A stretch of 64,000 nt of DNA from Euryodendron excelsum (lineage: Eukaryota; Streptophyta; Magnoliopsida; Ericales; Pentaphylacaceae). The stretch lies in assembly GCA_033060915.1 (NCBI GenBank), contig CM065397.1:32671001-32735000 (forward strand), in the 5' to 3' direction. Positions 49,301-60,834 of the stretch are shown here, in pieces. Below the pieces are notes generated by a model. It did no database searches. It was not told the origin of the DNA and was given only the letters and a program-made list of their open reading frames with translations. The position numbers were made by a program, and so were the translations under genes. The number at the start of each line of letters is the position of its first letter. Position 1 is the stretch's first letter.

Positions 49301-51006
49301 GAGTAAAACGAAATTAAAAAATTTTGATCAAATTTTTTTTAATAAAAAACTGGGAGGTGGGAGTAAAAGAAAAATAAATTATCAAAAAATTAAAGTGGAT
49401 GACAATATTAAAATAAGAGGGTGAGACTACGGGCAGGGCAAAATAAAAAAATTAAAAATTTTTAATTGTCAAATCAAGAGAGTGGGATGTGGGGAGGTGC
49501 GAGTAGAATTTTTCTTCTACTATATCTCTCTCCTCATTTCACCCCACCACACTCTCTCTAGACCTACCCATCTTTGTATCTCTCAGTTTCTTTGTTCTCA
49601 TAACACCATGATCGTGACACCACCAGAATAAATCGTTGTCGCCGCACCAGCCAAAACAATTAAACAGACCACATTCTCCGTAGAGATGGTTCGGTGGTTG
49701 TGTTAATGGTTGAGGTCGGAAGAGGAAGAATAGAAGAAAAATGGTATGGGTAGTCCATGTACCCCGCTGCCTTTGGTGGTTGGTCTTATGACTAGTGTTA
49801 ATTTCATGTTTGCATATGAGAATCTTGCATGATCTTTACTTCTTCAACTTCTATTTTTTTTCTTGGCTCTTCGCCCCGTTTCTATGAGAGAATGGGATGT
49901 TTAATCTTTTATATTACATTTTTATGGGCTGGTGTTCATTTGAATTTTTCTAATGTTCTAGCCAATGAGATGCTTTTGAATAGTTAGCTGATAGGTATAT
50001 GGAATTCACATTTCCAATTGTTTTCACTGCTGAGTTTTTGGAATTAGAGCTTCACCTCTTTATTTGTTCTTTCAATTTTTGTGTATCTAATTATATTCTT
50101 AAAATTTAGGAGGTGGGTAAATGGTATGTTAAATTTGGTTTGGTGCACTACAAATTGGATTTTTTGATATCAGAATATATATATATATATATTATTTTTG
50201 AAAAATTATTCTGTCCATATAATTATATTTTATTTTATAAAGTCTAGGTTTTGTTAGAGACAAAGTGGGTGGTGGCTATAAGTGGTATAGTGGCTAGAAA
50301 CAGAAAAATCCGTCATACTTGGGTTTCAAGCACACTCACGGACCCATCTAACAAAGGGTGAAGGTGTACTCTAAGAGAATTGAATAATATCTCGAGAATC
50401 AAACATAATACTGATTTTTTTATTTTTGTTTGTTAATTTGTAGACTTTAATTTTTACCTTTTGTATAGATTGTTAGATGGGGAATGGGGTTCTAGAAATG
50501 TGTTTTTTTCAAACTTAATTATGTTAAGTAATTTGTTGAGAGTAGATGAGTGTTTGTTGATGTTACTTAGGTAGGGTTTTTAATAAGATGTTAAGTTGTT
50601 GTGTTTTTATGAAATTGTGGTAATACTTTTATCCTTTCCATGCACACCTTTGCAGTTCTGAAGGAAAAATGTAATGTTGAAATTTTGTATTAGTAGTCCT
50701 TTCAATTAGTAGTAAAACACAAGACCAGTATTTGTTTTTGCGTCAATTTGGTCTATTATAAGATGATTTAAGGCTATAATGCTTTGTATTTAAGTTCGTT
50801 TAGTTAGTTTTTCTCTTTGTTTTTTAGTCCTGTGGCATCTATGTACTTCTAAGTCTTGCAAGTGTTATTTATAATATCATCTATGTGAACTCAAATAAAT
50901 AAAGGTTAAATTTTGTTGGAGAGTGCAACAAATGCAATTTCACTATTATATGTGTACAAGTTTATATTATTATAAAGTGTCGTAGGTACGAGTTATACCT
51001 AGTTTA
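46362..51006. other. Intergenic AT-rich DNA with local repeats, no recognised gene
   Basis: A 41-base unit (CACCATTAAAAGTTAAGG start) is duplicated at 46805 and 46846. A diverged direct repeat with CTGAATTTTTTGATATATTG and its relative lies near 47330 and 47565. An AT-rich array with a period of about 123 bases lies at about 49030-49440 (GATCATAAAA at 49138 and 49261). A CA/CT-rich leader-like stretch is near 49500-49620. No frame over about 70 codons looks coding. Confidence 0.5.
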
Positions 51007-51735
51007 TATATATAAGGGCAAAATACACTTTACTTCCTTGGGGTTAAGGTGAGTTACACATAACCCCCTTATACTTCCAAATGCAACAGTTCACCCCCTG
51101 GAATTCTGACCAAAGTGTCACAGTAAACGGCCGTTACAGAAAATATGAAAAGACTAAATCGTCCCCACATATAAGATAAAGCCTTCCTTCGTCTCATTAT
51201 AGAGACAATGCACTTTAACCACTTTTGCTTAGCACTAGGGCTAAATTCATTTGAAGATGTCAATCTGTTGCTGAAATTGGAAGAAATCGAACCACAAGTA
51301 TATTGCAGTACTTTATTTTGTTAGACTTCGATTTGTCAATGCCTGTGATGATTAGGTTGTATAGTCTAGGGCGGAATATTCATTATTTAAAATTGGGAAT
51401 TTTGTGATTTTGTTGGACGAATGTTGTCAAATGTCTTGTTGGTGTTCAATAAATAGTGGAATATGAATATCAACCATTGCCTGTTGTGTGTATTACTTTT
51501 CGGAATGTGGGACATTGTGTTTAGTGGAGTTGTTGTGTTCTTATTTGTAGCTGCATTATGCAAAATGCACTATACCTTGCTAAAAAGATTGTGGTACCCC
51601 CCACCCACCCACCATGTGCATTTCTACTACTAAAAGTAATATAGACACTGAACAATGAGACAATGGATTTTGAATTGTTATCTTATTCATTTTTAGTGGA
51701 TGACTTTTACTATTATATGCTTTTAATTTGCAGAT

Positions 51736-54302
51736 ATGTGATCCAAATTTACTTTAGAACTACATCATAGAGGATACTTCAAGAAAACCACAGAAACAGT
51801 TTATGTAGGAGGGAGGGTTGATTTCTTTGATAACTGTTATACTAAAAAAATGTCAGTTTTTGAGCTTCAAAAATTATACATGAAGCTTGGTTACCCTTGT
51901 ACTAGCTTTATTTACTACCGAAGACCTGAATGTAGTTTAGATGAGGGGTTAGTACTGGTCAGCACAGATAAAGCAGTTATGGAGATGTTAGATTACTATA
52001 ATGGACTCCCTATTGTCTTGGCTTATTTGGTGAGAGGCCAAGAACCACTACAAGTGCTTGGACCTAACGGGGAGATATTGTTTGGTCATGTCCTATCAAT
52101 TGATGGAAATGGGAATAATATGAACGAGAAAGTTGGTGATGAACAAATGGGGGACGAGGAGGTTGGGAATAATATGAATGGGATTGAGGTTGTTGGGAAT
52201 GAGGAGGATGACAATGATATGAATGGGGATGAGGTTGTCTCAAAGAAAAGTTCAGAGCCTAGTTGGTTGAAGGAGGGCTTAGAAAGCATTGGGGATGAAG
52301 ACATCTTTGCCAAAAAAACAAGATAAAACAAACCTCGATACTCAATCAAAAGAGCAAGATCAAAGTGGACCAAGTGCAGAGGATTGGTATTCTGATCCTG
52401 GGAAAGAAGAAGACATGTTGAGCTTGGTTGGGTCATCTGATGAGGAATATGGTATAAGATTCCCAGAATTTAATGAGCAAATTGACATGGTGAAGCCCCA
52501 ATTGAAAGTAGGGATGAAGTTTGCCTCACCTCAGGTGTTTAGAATGGCACTAAAAGAGTGGAGCATACATAATGGGTATGATATGAAGTACATAAAAAAT
52601 GAGAATGCAAAAATAACAGTAGTATGCAAGGTTGACAGTGGGTGGAGAATTCATGCATCTCCAATGCAAGGGGAAATGACATTTCAGATCAAATCTTTAC
52701 AACCTAAGCATAATTGTGGCAGAACCTATAATAACCATCTTGTTAACTCCAGATATTTGTCAGTAAAGTATTTGAAAAAATTCAAAGACAATCTTATATG
52801 GGAGAATGTTGCTATGAAGAAAGAAGTTAGGAAGGATTTGGTGGTTAATGTTAGTAGGAGCCAAGTGTACAGGGCTACGAGAAAAGCTAATTGAAGGTGG
52901 CTATATAGAACAATATGCTAGGATATAGGATTACTGTGAAACTGTCAAAAAGTTCAATCCAACTAGCTACTTTCAAGTGAAAGTAGAGAGACCTACATTG
53001 GATGTTAGAGCTACTTTCGAAAGAATGTATGTGAGGTATGGTGGATTGAAAGAAGGATTTATTTGTTGGTGCAAGCCAATCATTGGCCTTGATGCTTGCC
53101 ATCTTAAGGGAATATGTGGTGGCCAACTCATTGGTGCTATTGGGAGGGATGGAAATGATAATATGTTTCCTATTGTTATTGGGATAGTAGAGAGAAAGAC
53201 AAAAGAAGGTTGGAAATGGTTTTTAACAGAGCTCATGAATGACTTGGAGAACTATGAACAAATGGGTTTGACCTTTATATCTGACAGGCAAAAGGGTCTT
53301 GTCCCAACATTTGAAGAGTTAATGCCTAATGCAGACCATAGGTTCTGTATGAGGCATATGTATGCCAACTTCAAGGCTAAGTTTAGAGGGAAAGAGTTGA
53401 AGGACACCATATGGAAAGCTGCAGCATGTGGGACAGTCAAAGAGTTTGAATTTTGGATGAAGACTCTTGAGAAGATGGATACAAAGGCACATGCTTGGTT
53501 GAAAAAATTAAAACCTGCTTAGTGGAGCAAGTCACACTTTAGTACCAGAAGTAAATGTGACATTCTGGTCAACAATATGTCAGAGTCATTCAATAATTAC
53601 ATTTTGGATGCTAGGGACAAGCCTATATTGTCAATGCTTTAATGGATAAGGAGAAGGTTGATGAACATGTTTCAGGTGAAGAGTTAGGGTATGAAAAAAT
53701 TTGGGGGAACCATTTGCCCTAATATTCAAACACTCTTAGAGATTAACAAACTTGAATCAAGAAATTGTTTTGCTAGTTATGCAGGGGAGATGGAGTTTGA
53801 AGTTGACTGCTTTGATACTTCACATATTGTGAATTTGAGGAATCAAACTTGTGGATGCAGAATGTGGGACTTATCTGGTATTCCATGTAAACATGCAATT
53901 AGTGCAATTGGATTGAACAGGCAACAACCAGAAGATTATGTCCATCCTTGCTATAACAAAGACACATATATGCAAGCATATGCACACATGATTCATCTAG
54001 TACCAGGACAACATGATTGGATTCAGACTGGCATTGATCCAATCTCCCCTTCATTTATGAGGAAACAAGCTGGAAGGCCAAGGAAGGCAAGGAGGAGAGG
54101 TGCAGATGAGCCAACCAACCCAAGTAAAGTGTCAATGAAGAACAAGTATGTCACCTGTGCAAAGTGTTTGCAGAGGGGACACAACATGAGATCATGCAAG
54201 AATCCAATCCACTCTAACTCAAAGTTGTTTAAGAAAAGGGGTAAACCTACTACAACATCAAGAAAAAAATACAAACACAAGGGCCAGTTCAACATCAAGT
54301 AA
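51736..54302 (+). pseudogene. MuDR-type MULE transposase, degenerate
   Basis: The N-terminal part (YVGGRVDFFDNCYTKKMSVF onward) is the PB1-like region usual in plant MULE transposases. An acidic repeat-rich linker, a MuDR-type DNA-binding region (52490-52890) and the MULE catalytic core follow, with Asp in GLDACHLKG (near 53090), Asp in FISDRQKG (near 53285) and Glu in NNMSESFNNYIL (near 53585). Then come a SWIM finger (CGCRMW ... IPCKH, near 53855-53895) and a CX2CX4HX4C knuckle (CAKCLQRGHNMRSC, near 54157). The likely ATG at 51736 is followed at once by TGA (51739-51741). Frameshifts lie in the A run 52313-52319 and near 52880. Further stops include TAG near 52926 and 53519 and TAA near 53640. 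Confidence 0.88.
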
Positions 54303-54700
54303 TATAGTCACCAAATCTACTACAATAATTCAAGGGCCATCAATGGTAGATGAATCTCTCTCGAATCATTTCTATGTTTATTATATGAAATTTCATATGT
54401 TAAATTTTCTTTAATCTTTGTAGGCTACATCATATGGAGGTGGATCTTACTTACAACCAAATGCTGATATGCAATCAAGTACTTTCTTCTCAACCACAAA
54501 GCGTAATGAACTCAAAGGGGAAAGCCCTTGTTACTGCCTATTCACAGCCTGCTAAGTTGCCATGCTTTGATGGTAAAAGTGGATCTTTGAGAATTGACCC
54601 AGCTGGAGCAGATAGAGTTGGTGCTGCACATGTGGGGTGGAAATGGGTTCACCTGGTGCTGCAAGATATGGGGTAGGACTTGCTATTGGAAAAAGTCCAG
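54303..54700 (+). pseudogene. Possible 3' exon of the MULE transposase
   Basis: After a likely intron ending in TTTGTAG at about 54423, the frame ATSYGGGSYLQPNADMQSST continues with a Ser/Gly/Gln-rich composition like the C-terminal tails of plant MULE transposases. It closes within about 45 codons. No domain is recognised. An alternative 80-codon frame overlaps it and looks like chance. Confidence 0.35.
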
Positions 54701-55221
54701 GACTTGGCCAACCAAAAGGAAGAAACTCAAGTAAAACACTGAATGGAAAAGGTGAATAAGTTGGGACGAATAATGAGGTCTAATTCACATTGAATTACTT
54801 TTTGGTTAACTATTAGGCTTGTGATGCCACTATTTCAAGGGATTGATGGTTCTGTTTGTGTGACTTTTTTTTTAATGTTCAGTGGGAACTTTTGGTTGAT
54901 GTTTGTGGGAATATAAACTTATGTATGCAACCTTTTTTAATGAATGGATGGATTAGTTTATAGTTTTAGTACTACTTAAATTTTGTTTCCATTGTTTGGT
55001 AGTGCAATCATAAGAAATTATGTAAAAAAAAATAGGACACATGAACATTTTAAAAAGAGATTCTCTATTCCAATAAGACATTACAAGTGGTTTAAACAGG
55101 CAAACATACTAATATCATTTAACCTAATGCAGCCATTACAAACCAAAACCAAAACAGCTTGCTCAAAACATTTCCAACACTGTGCTTCCTCTACAACCCA
55201 ATCTAACCATTACAACCACAC

Positions 55222-55661
55222 CTACCGCTGATTTTTCCCAATGTAGCTCTTCCATATCAGATACGAGATGAAACCCACCCATGATGCAACACATGCAGTA
55301 CGCAACAGCCTCTCCCTTCTTTGAGCACTTAACAATTCCTTTTCCAAAGTATGAACTTTTTGAACTAATCTAGGAATGATTTCTCTCCCACGTTGGCAAA
55401 TGGGTGAATCAATCTAATCAAAATAACCATAACCCCTTTGACCCTATAATAAAAAGCAACAAAAATTTCACATTGTGCTTTGGACAGTGCTGAAATCAAA
55501 AGATAAAAAGATCTGGAACCTACCCCAAATCGTGCATATCCAAAAAACCTTCTTCCATAATTTCCTGTTGTCCATGTAGTCCTCACCGGAGCTCTTCCTC
55601 CACAATAACATAATCGGATGCTACTGTAGTTCGCTGCTTAGGAGTTTTGCGATGAAGCCAT
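55222..55661 (-). pseudogene. GRF-type zinc-finger / membrane-anchor gene inside the MULE, two exons
   Basis: Exon 1 (55661-55524) encodes MASSQNS, a stop, then CYCGGRAPVRTTWTTGNYGR followed by RFFGYARFG, which has the Cys-x-Cys-Gly start and GR-F-F core of a GRF zinc finger; the usual third Cys is a Tyr (GYARFG). Exon 2 (55443-55222) continues in phase with GQRGYGYFD, a stop where Trp is usual, and IDSPICQRGREIIPR. It then has a coiled-coil helix (VHTLEKELLSAQRRERLL) and a hydrophobic segment (ACVASWVGFISYLIW) near the C terminus. Together 119 codons. The GT-AG intron and matching phases show a real former gene. Stops TAA (codon 8) and TAG (codon 56) break it. Function in the element is unknown. 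Confidence 0.7.
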
Positions 55662-56029
55662 TTCTTTTTCTTCCTTCTCTCTTTCTTTTCTTCCTTCCCC
55701 CTCTGTCTTCCATTTCTTTATTTCATTACATGTGTTTGCAGATATATATAAGAGAAAATCAACTTTGTAGATAAAATACTAACAAAAGGGACAAAAGGGC
55801 ACAACTGACATTCCAATCAATAACATTTGGCGGGAAAGTTTTCCGCTTTCTAACACACGCGATTTTTTGCGCGTCTAATATACACTCTATTAACTTGAAC
55901 GAAAATGTCTACCGTGGCACTTTGGTCAGAACTCCAAGTAGGTGAAGTGTTGCATTTGAAACTACAAGGGTGTTATGTGTGCCCCGTCTTAACCCTAGGG
56001 AGGTAAAGTATATTTTTCCCTATATATAA

Positions 56030-57737
56030 TTGCTCAAGTATGCCATTTATCTATATTATATATATAATTGCTCAAGTATGCCATATATCTATATTACATA
56101 TATTAGAGTGCACATGATCTATGTGAAATCAAATAAATCAAGGTTAAATTTTGTTAGAGAGGGCACAGCTAAAGTTTTAGTTTTGCAAGTGTAATTTCAC
56201 TATTATATATGTACAAGTTTATATTATTAAGGAGTGTCATAAGTATGAGTTATATCTAATTCATATATATAGTTGCTTGAGCATGCCATGTATCTTAACT
56301 GTATTACATATTTAAATGATTTTTAGCCTTTTTCTTTTGATGATATTATTTTAACAAACTTCCTTAAGTGCATAAATATCTCTATTGTTCATATAATTTT
56401 TCACTAGTAATACTTAATACATTGAGCTCGCCTCAAGAAAACAAAATCTTAACTTTGCCTTTGTTGTACTCCATTGACTTACTAGAAACACTTATGGTTT
56501 TGAGGACTTTTTTCGTTTTTTTATTATTTTGATTCTTATTTTCTTTTATTATTTGTTAAATTTTGTTAAAAATATCATATTTGGCAAATTGATTTTGCAA
56601 ATTGTTTCACTAAGCCCATGTTTAATAAACTCGTTACAGAATTTTTTTTGAAATTTTTAAAAACTATTTCAATTTTAGGAACAAAAAAAATATATGTATA
56701 AGCTTTCAAAACCATTTTTTTTCGAAAATTAAAACAATACGAAGATGATAGTATTCTCAATAGTCTTTGATTTTGTTTTGTTTTGTTTTGTTTTTTTTAA
56801 GAACACCAAAAATGAGAAGTTATTAATTTTTTTTTGTTTTCGAGAGCACAAAATAAAAACAAAAATAGAACCTTAACCAAGACTCGAGATTGGGTGAGTT
56901 GGTAGAAAAAAAAAAGAAGACAAAATATAAAAGGAAAAATAATTTTCATGACGTTTTGAAGGTGTTTTAAGTAAAACTAAATGCCGATACCTAAGTAGTT
57001 CAGTGACATACGATTAGCTATTAAGTATCTCACTTGTTGAGATCTTGAGTTTCACTCCCCTAAGTGGTGTAGTGGTTTATTTGTGATTAGGCGAATGCTA
57101 AATGCACTCGTGAGTGTCCAACACCCTCTAACGCCCACTAGCAGCTGGTGGGTGTTGGACACCCGCGAGTGTCCGTAGCATTCATGGGCAGACCATAAAT
57201 TTATTTCGGGTGTGCCAAAACTTAAAATGAAAAATCTTCACATATTGTTACAATTATCATAGTTTAAGTATTCCTTGTACATATTTCAAAATTGAAGTAG
57301 AAGATAATTTTGTCTATGAAAAAATATAACAAACTTATATTCAATCTCAAGAAAATAAGACAAAGAAATTAAATAATCAAAATATATGAAAAAGAGTTCC
57401 ATAAAAATGGGCGAACCCTATACAATAGACATATACAAAAAGTCTAAGTACTTATAAGCTTTGTTGCCTCTACATCAATAGAAATTTCAAATTAAACAAA
57501 TAAGCTTTGTTGCCTATACTATAAATGACAACTATCGCACAAAAAAAAATCACAAATTAAACAAATTCTACATTTTGTTTTCTAGAATGGAATTCCAAAA
57601 ATGCCTTGTTGGAGCCAAAGCATTTTTGTTATCCACAAAATCCCCAAAACTCCAAATCTTCTCTTGTTTCTCAATTCCTAAAAGTAACAGAAATAAGATT
57701 AAATAAATAAAAAAATCAAACACACTTATAATGTAAT

Positions 57738-57773
<36 letters not shown>

Positions 57774-58537
57774 GCGTGTGTGTGTGTAGATAACATACCT
57801 ATTGCCACAAGTCAAGTATGTGAATGTTGGAGAAGTAATGAACTCTTCCAAAGACAATATGTATGAAATGAAAGCAACAGATGTTTGAGACGAGTTTAAG
57901 ATTTTTAGGTTTTTGATTTTTTCAATTTTATTTATTATTATGGTTTTGTTTGTGTGTGTTTGATGGGTAAGCCAACTTTTTGGATGGTATTTATTAAAAG
58001 CCCACAAACTATTAATTTTATTGGGTTTTAAATAGTATATATTAAAAGCTCACAATCTTTTGAATTTATTGGGTTAAGAACTTTGGATCTCTAAGTAAAA
58101 TCTATAGTTCACTGTACAAAATTTTTACACTGTATTAGGTTAGGGCATTAATTTCAAATTATAGGAGTGTGAGTACAATATGTTTTTTAAAAAAAAGTTA
58201 TAAATATTATAGGAGTGTTATACAAAATCTGGAGGTGCCAATGCACTAAAAGTTTACTTAGACATTAGGTATTTATACTATACTTAGGGGTATTACACAA
58301 ATGTTAGGGGGTGCCATCACATCCCCAGCCACAAACGTAGCTCCGGCCCTTGTAGCATCCATCTTGTGATTATTATTATACTTGTTGCGATTGTTTATAT
58401 GTTAGACTTTTTCAAATAAGTGATTGTTTAGTGTAATGTAGTTCTCTTTATATAATTATCTCCTATCGATTGGTAAAAAAAAAAAAAAAAAGAAAGTAAA
58501 ACTAAACATAATTTATTTTTTTGTTTGGATTTATGAA
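56030..58537. other. Intergenic AT-rich DNA with repeats, no recognised gene
   Basis: The first 240 bases contain a diverged direct copy of the MULE's left flank (compare 50868-51015 with about 56105-56275). A perfect-stem candidate hairpin is at 57093-57183. A (CA)n(TA)n(GT)n tract is at 57738-57787 and an A tract near 58473-58490. The short frames here are not convincing genes. Confidence 0.5.
57093..57183. repeat. 34-bp inverted repeat (hairpin, 91 bp)
   Basis: GAATGCTA...CACTCG-GAGTGTCCAACACCC on the left pairs with GGGTGTTGGACAC...CGAGTG...TAGCATTC on the right around a loop of about 23 bases containing CAGCTG. It could be a small foldback MITE or a structured transcript element. Confidence 0.7.
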
Positions 58538-59419
58538 TGTAGGTACCCAGTCCGCGGGCACCACGTGGCACCCCATTTGCCCGTCTGGCAGACCACGTGG
58601 GCCCCCTGGGTACCCCAAAGTCAACCATGGTCAAACCTTGCTTGGTAAACCCGCACGACGCCTTCGCCCCCGCAACAGGCTCGGCGCCCGATTACCGAGC
58701 CTCGTTCAAACAGCTTCAAGAGCTCCTCTTAAGCTAGGCCCCCATGCCTGCACGGCTTCGGCCAAAACGAGCACTTGTGTATGACAGGCCCTGTGCCTCA
58801 CCATCTAACAAGCCTAGGCCCTAACTGTTTAACTTACCCTCGCTCGGGATCCCTCCCCATGAGCAGTGGAACAAAGGCTAGAATCGAAGGGATCATTGAG
58901 CTGCGCGTTTCATGAGCTCGCAGGGGACCAGTCCTATCAATCAGCTAAGAGAGAGAGAGAGAGATCTACCCTCATAACCACTCGAATACCGTATCTTAAG
59001 TATTGAATGATGACCCGACACACATTTAATGCAATAGACACGTGGCGAGCCATGGCTGGACAAGTGCATGACTCCGTGGCAGTGCGCATCCAATCGCCCG
59101 CCGCGGTCGCTGACAAGGCTTCACTAGGTCATGATGGCAGAACTCAGGCCTACCCAGTCACGGAGCACCACGTGTCCGCACAGTGCTAATCACTATCTAA
59201 TATAAATAGTCTCAACACATTTATGACAAAACGACATAACCTAATCATATTTATTACACAAGTCATCACTGGCTCGTGAATCTCTCTCTCTCTTGTCTAC
59301 CCTTTTGGTTCTCGCCCCTCCAGAGCTAAGAGACTCGAGTGAGTTATTCTCAATGACTGTCAGGACTCCCAGATAGGCCCCACGTAAGTCAACCTTACGC
59401 CTTATGGTCAAATATAACA
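58538..59419 (+). repeat. Candidate 5' LTR of element 3 (882 bp)
   Basis: It begins TGTAGGTACCCAGTCCGCGG and ends GGTCAAATATAACA. A TATAAATAG box lies at 59201-59209, which places the transcript start near 59230. CACTGGGGA follows closely, as in Tat-type primer-binding sites. The second LTR is outside the window, so the borders are provisional. The open frames inside are not genes. Confidence 0.65.
59201..59209 (+). promoter_or_regulatory. TATA box of element 3 LTR promoter
   Basis: TATAAATAG, about 660 bases into the LTR and upstream of the candidate R/U5 region. Confidence 0.5.
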
Positions 59420-59422
59420 AAC

Positions 59423-59441
59423 AATACTCCACTGGGGATGA
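59423..59441 (+). promoter_or_regulatory. Primer-binding-site candidate of element 3
   Basis: ATACTCCACTGGGGATGAC directly follows the LTR end. The core ACTCCACTGGGGA is shared by primer-binding regions of other plant Tat-like elements; the tRNA is not identified. Confidence 0.4.
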
Positions 59442-59899
59442 CTGGCCCTCACGAAACGACTGACCCTGGCCTCAACACAGGCCAGGTCTCCAACACGGGG
59501 GCAGAATTCACCCCTAGCACCCACCCAGATAACCAGGGCCTCTAGGTCCTTTTTTTCATCCAATCCCAATGCGAGCATATCTGAACGCTCAACGACAGCG
59601 TGGCTGCTCTTTTAAAGTCACAACAAACCCTGATGGACACTATGCAGGCCATGCAAAGTGGGCGAGCTATCCTCAACACCCCCGCTCCTATCCCCACAAC
59701 CTCACTTGCCCCTTCTGCTATTGAAGCACTCCAGCGTGTAACCCAGAGCTTGGAACCCTCCACTCCTGACTAAATACTCAGCCCCAGTACCAGTAACACA
59801 AACCCACACGCGACAACAAGGCCAGCCCTATTCCAGCCTGATCCAGTCCTGCCTGCTACTCAGCTGCAAGACCATATGCACACAGTGTTTAGACAGGAA

Positions 59900-60834
59900 A
59901 CCACCGCTCCACCTTTCAATGGCGAACTTGATTTTCGACCACCTTACGCTGAGTCTATCTAGAGACTACCATACCCAGAGGGGTACGTTGCCCCCAAATT
60001 CACCAGATTCAATGGAAAAAGCACAAACGTCAAAGAGCACGTCATACGGTTCGTGGACTCGCTAGGTGTCCATGCAGCCGATATTAACCTCCGGCAAAGA
60101 GAGTTTTCCAAATCTCTCTCTGACCGAGCCTATTCTTGGTATACCAACCTCCTACCCAACTTTATCCTCTCTTGGGACGATATGGTATAGAAGTTCGTTG
60201 GCAAGTTCTTTTACACTGATGAACCTCTTTCGGCATTTGACCTCATCCACAAGTCTTAGGGAGAAACTGAAGGCCTATTGTCATTTTTAAAGAGGTTTCG
60301 AGAAAAAGCCCTCGAAGTCCAGGACCCTGTAGCTAAGAAACAGTTGGTTAACATTTGCGTCAAAGGAATGCAAAATCAATACAAAATACACATGATCAAC
60401 CACAAATTCATAGATTTTGCTAGCCTAATCACCGCCGCGCGGAACATTACTACTACCGTGAGAGAGTCCACACGCAGCAACTTTCACGCCCAGTCGCCTC
60501 GACAACCGATTCCCTTATGGCGAAGCCCCCTGTGCTGACCATCTGTATATGCAGCAGCTCCAGCGATTTGCGGCAACCCTAGTGGCAGGAAGTGCCCCTT
60601 CGGCGAAGACCCCCTCCCTTGCCTGTGTCCACCAAAACAGCTGCGACATTATTACAAACCTGGGTCGCTGATGGCCAGATCATCCTTCCCGAAGTGAAGA
60701 AGCAACCCATCGAGCGAGATAGGCTCAGCCCTAACTTCTGCATCTACCACCAGACCGTCACCCATTCTACCCACGACTGTTACGCTCTCAGGCGCATTTT
60801 CCTCAAGCGGAAGTAAGATGACACATTACAGCTC
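59900..60834 (+). pseudogene. Element 3 gag, broken by stops
   Basis: The frame has LPYPEGYVAPKFTRFNG, HVIRFVDSLG, RAYSWYTNL and ILSWDDM in the order of a retrotransposon gag core (about 59960-60200). A GDTEG-like helical part follows, and then a Cys/His motif CIYHQTVTHSTHDCYAL (near 60740). In-frame TAGs occur where Gln is expected (before RLPYPEG, after DDMV and after IHKS). A frame change separates the core from the Cys/His part near 60540. The N-terminal start is not clear; the Pro/Thr-rich stretch 59600-59900 is probably the N-terminal region. Confidence 0.75.

Larger units (their letters stand above)
51016..56020 (+). mobile_element. Mutator-like element (MULE), 5005 bp, with 9-bp target duplication
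   Basis: The left end GGGCAAAATACACTTTACTTCC matches the reverse complement of the right end, GGGAAAAATATACTTTACCTCCC. The arms stay alignable for about 113 bases (51016-51128 and 55908-56020), sharing ACACATAACACCC, CAAATGCAACA and TTCTGACCAAAGTG-type blocks. Both ends are flanked by TATATATAA (51007-51015 and 56021-56029), a perfect 9-base duplication as expected for Mutator elements. Inside are a transposase gene on the plus strand and a GRF zinc-finger gene on the minus strand, arranged tail to tail. Both are broken, so this copy is not autonomous now. Confidence 0.92.

Noticed and set aside
57000..57070. tRNA-like A/B boxes (GTAGTTCAGTGACA, GAGTTTCACTCCC) suggesting a SINE
   Set aside because: Only loosely match the boxes, and no 3' tail or target duplication could be confirmed. 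A similar weak B box near 46580 was dropped for the same reason.
58521..59189. Plus-strand frames of 60-87 codons with Pro/Arg-rich products
   Set aside because: They lie in the GC-rich U3 of the element 3 LTR and match nothing recognised.
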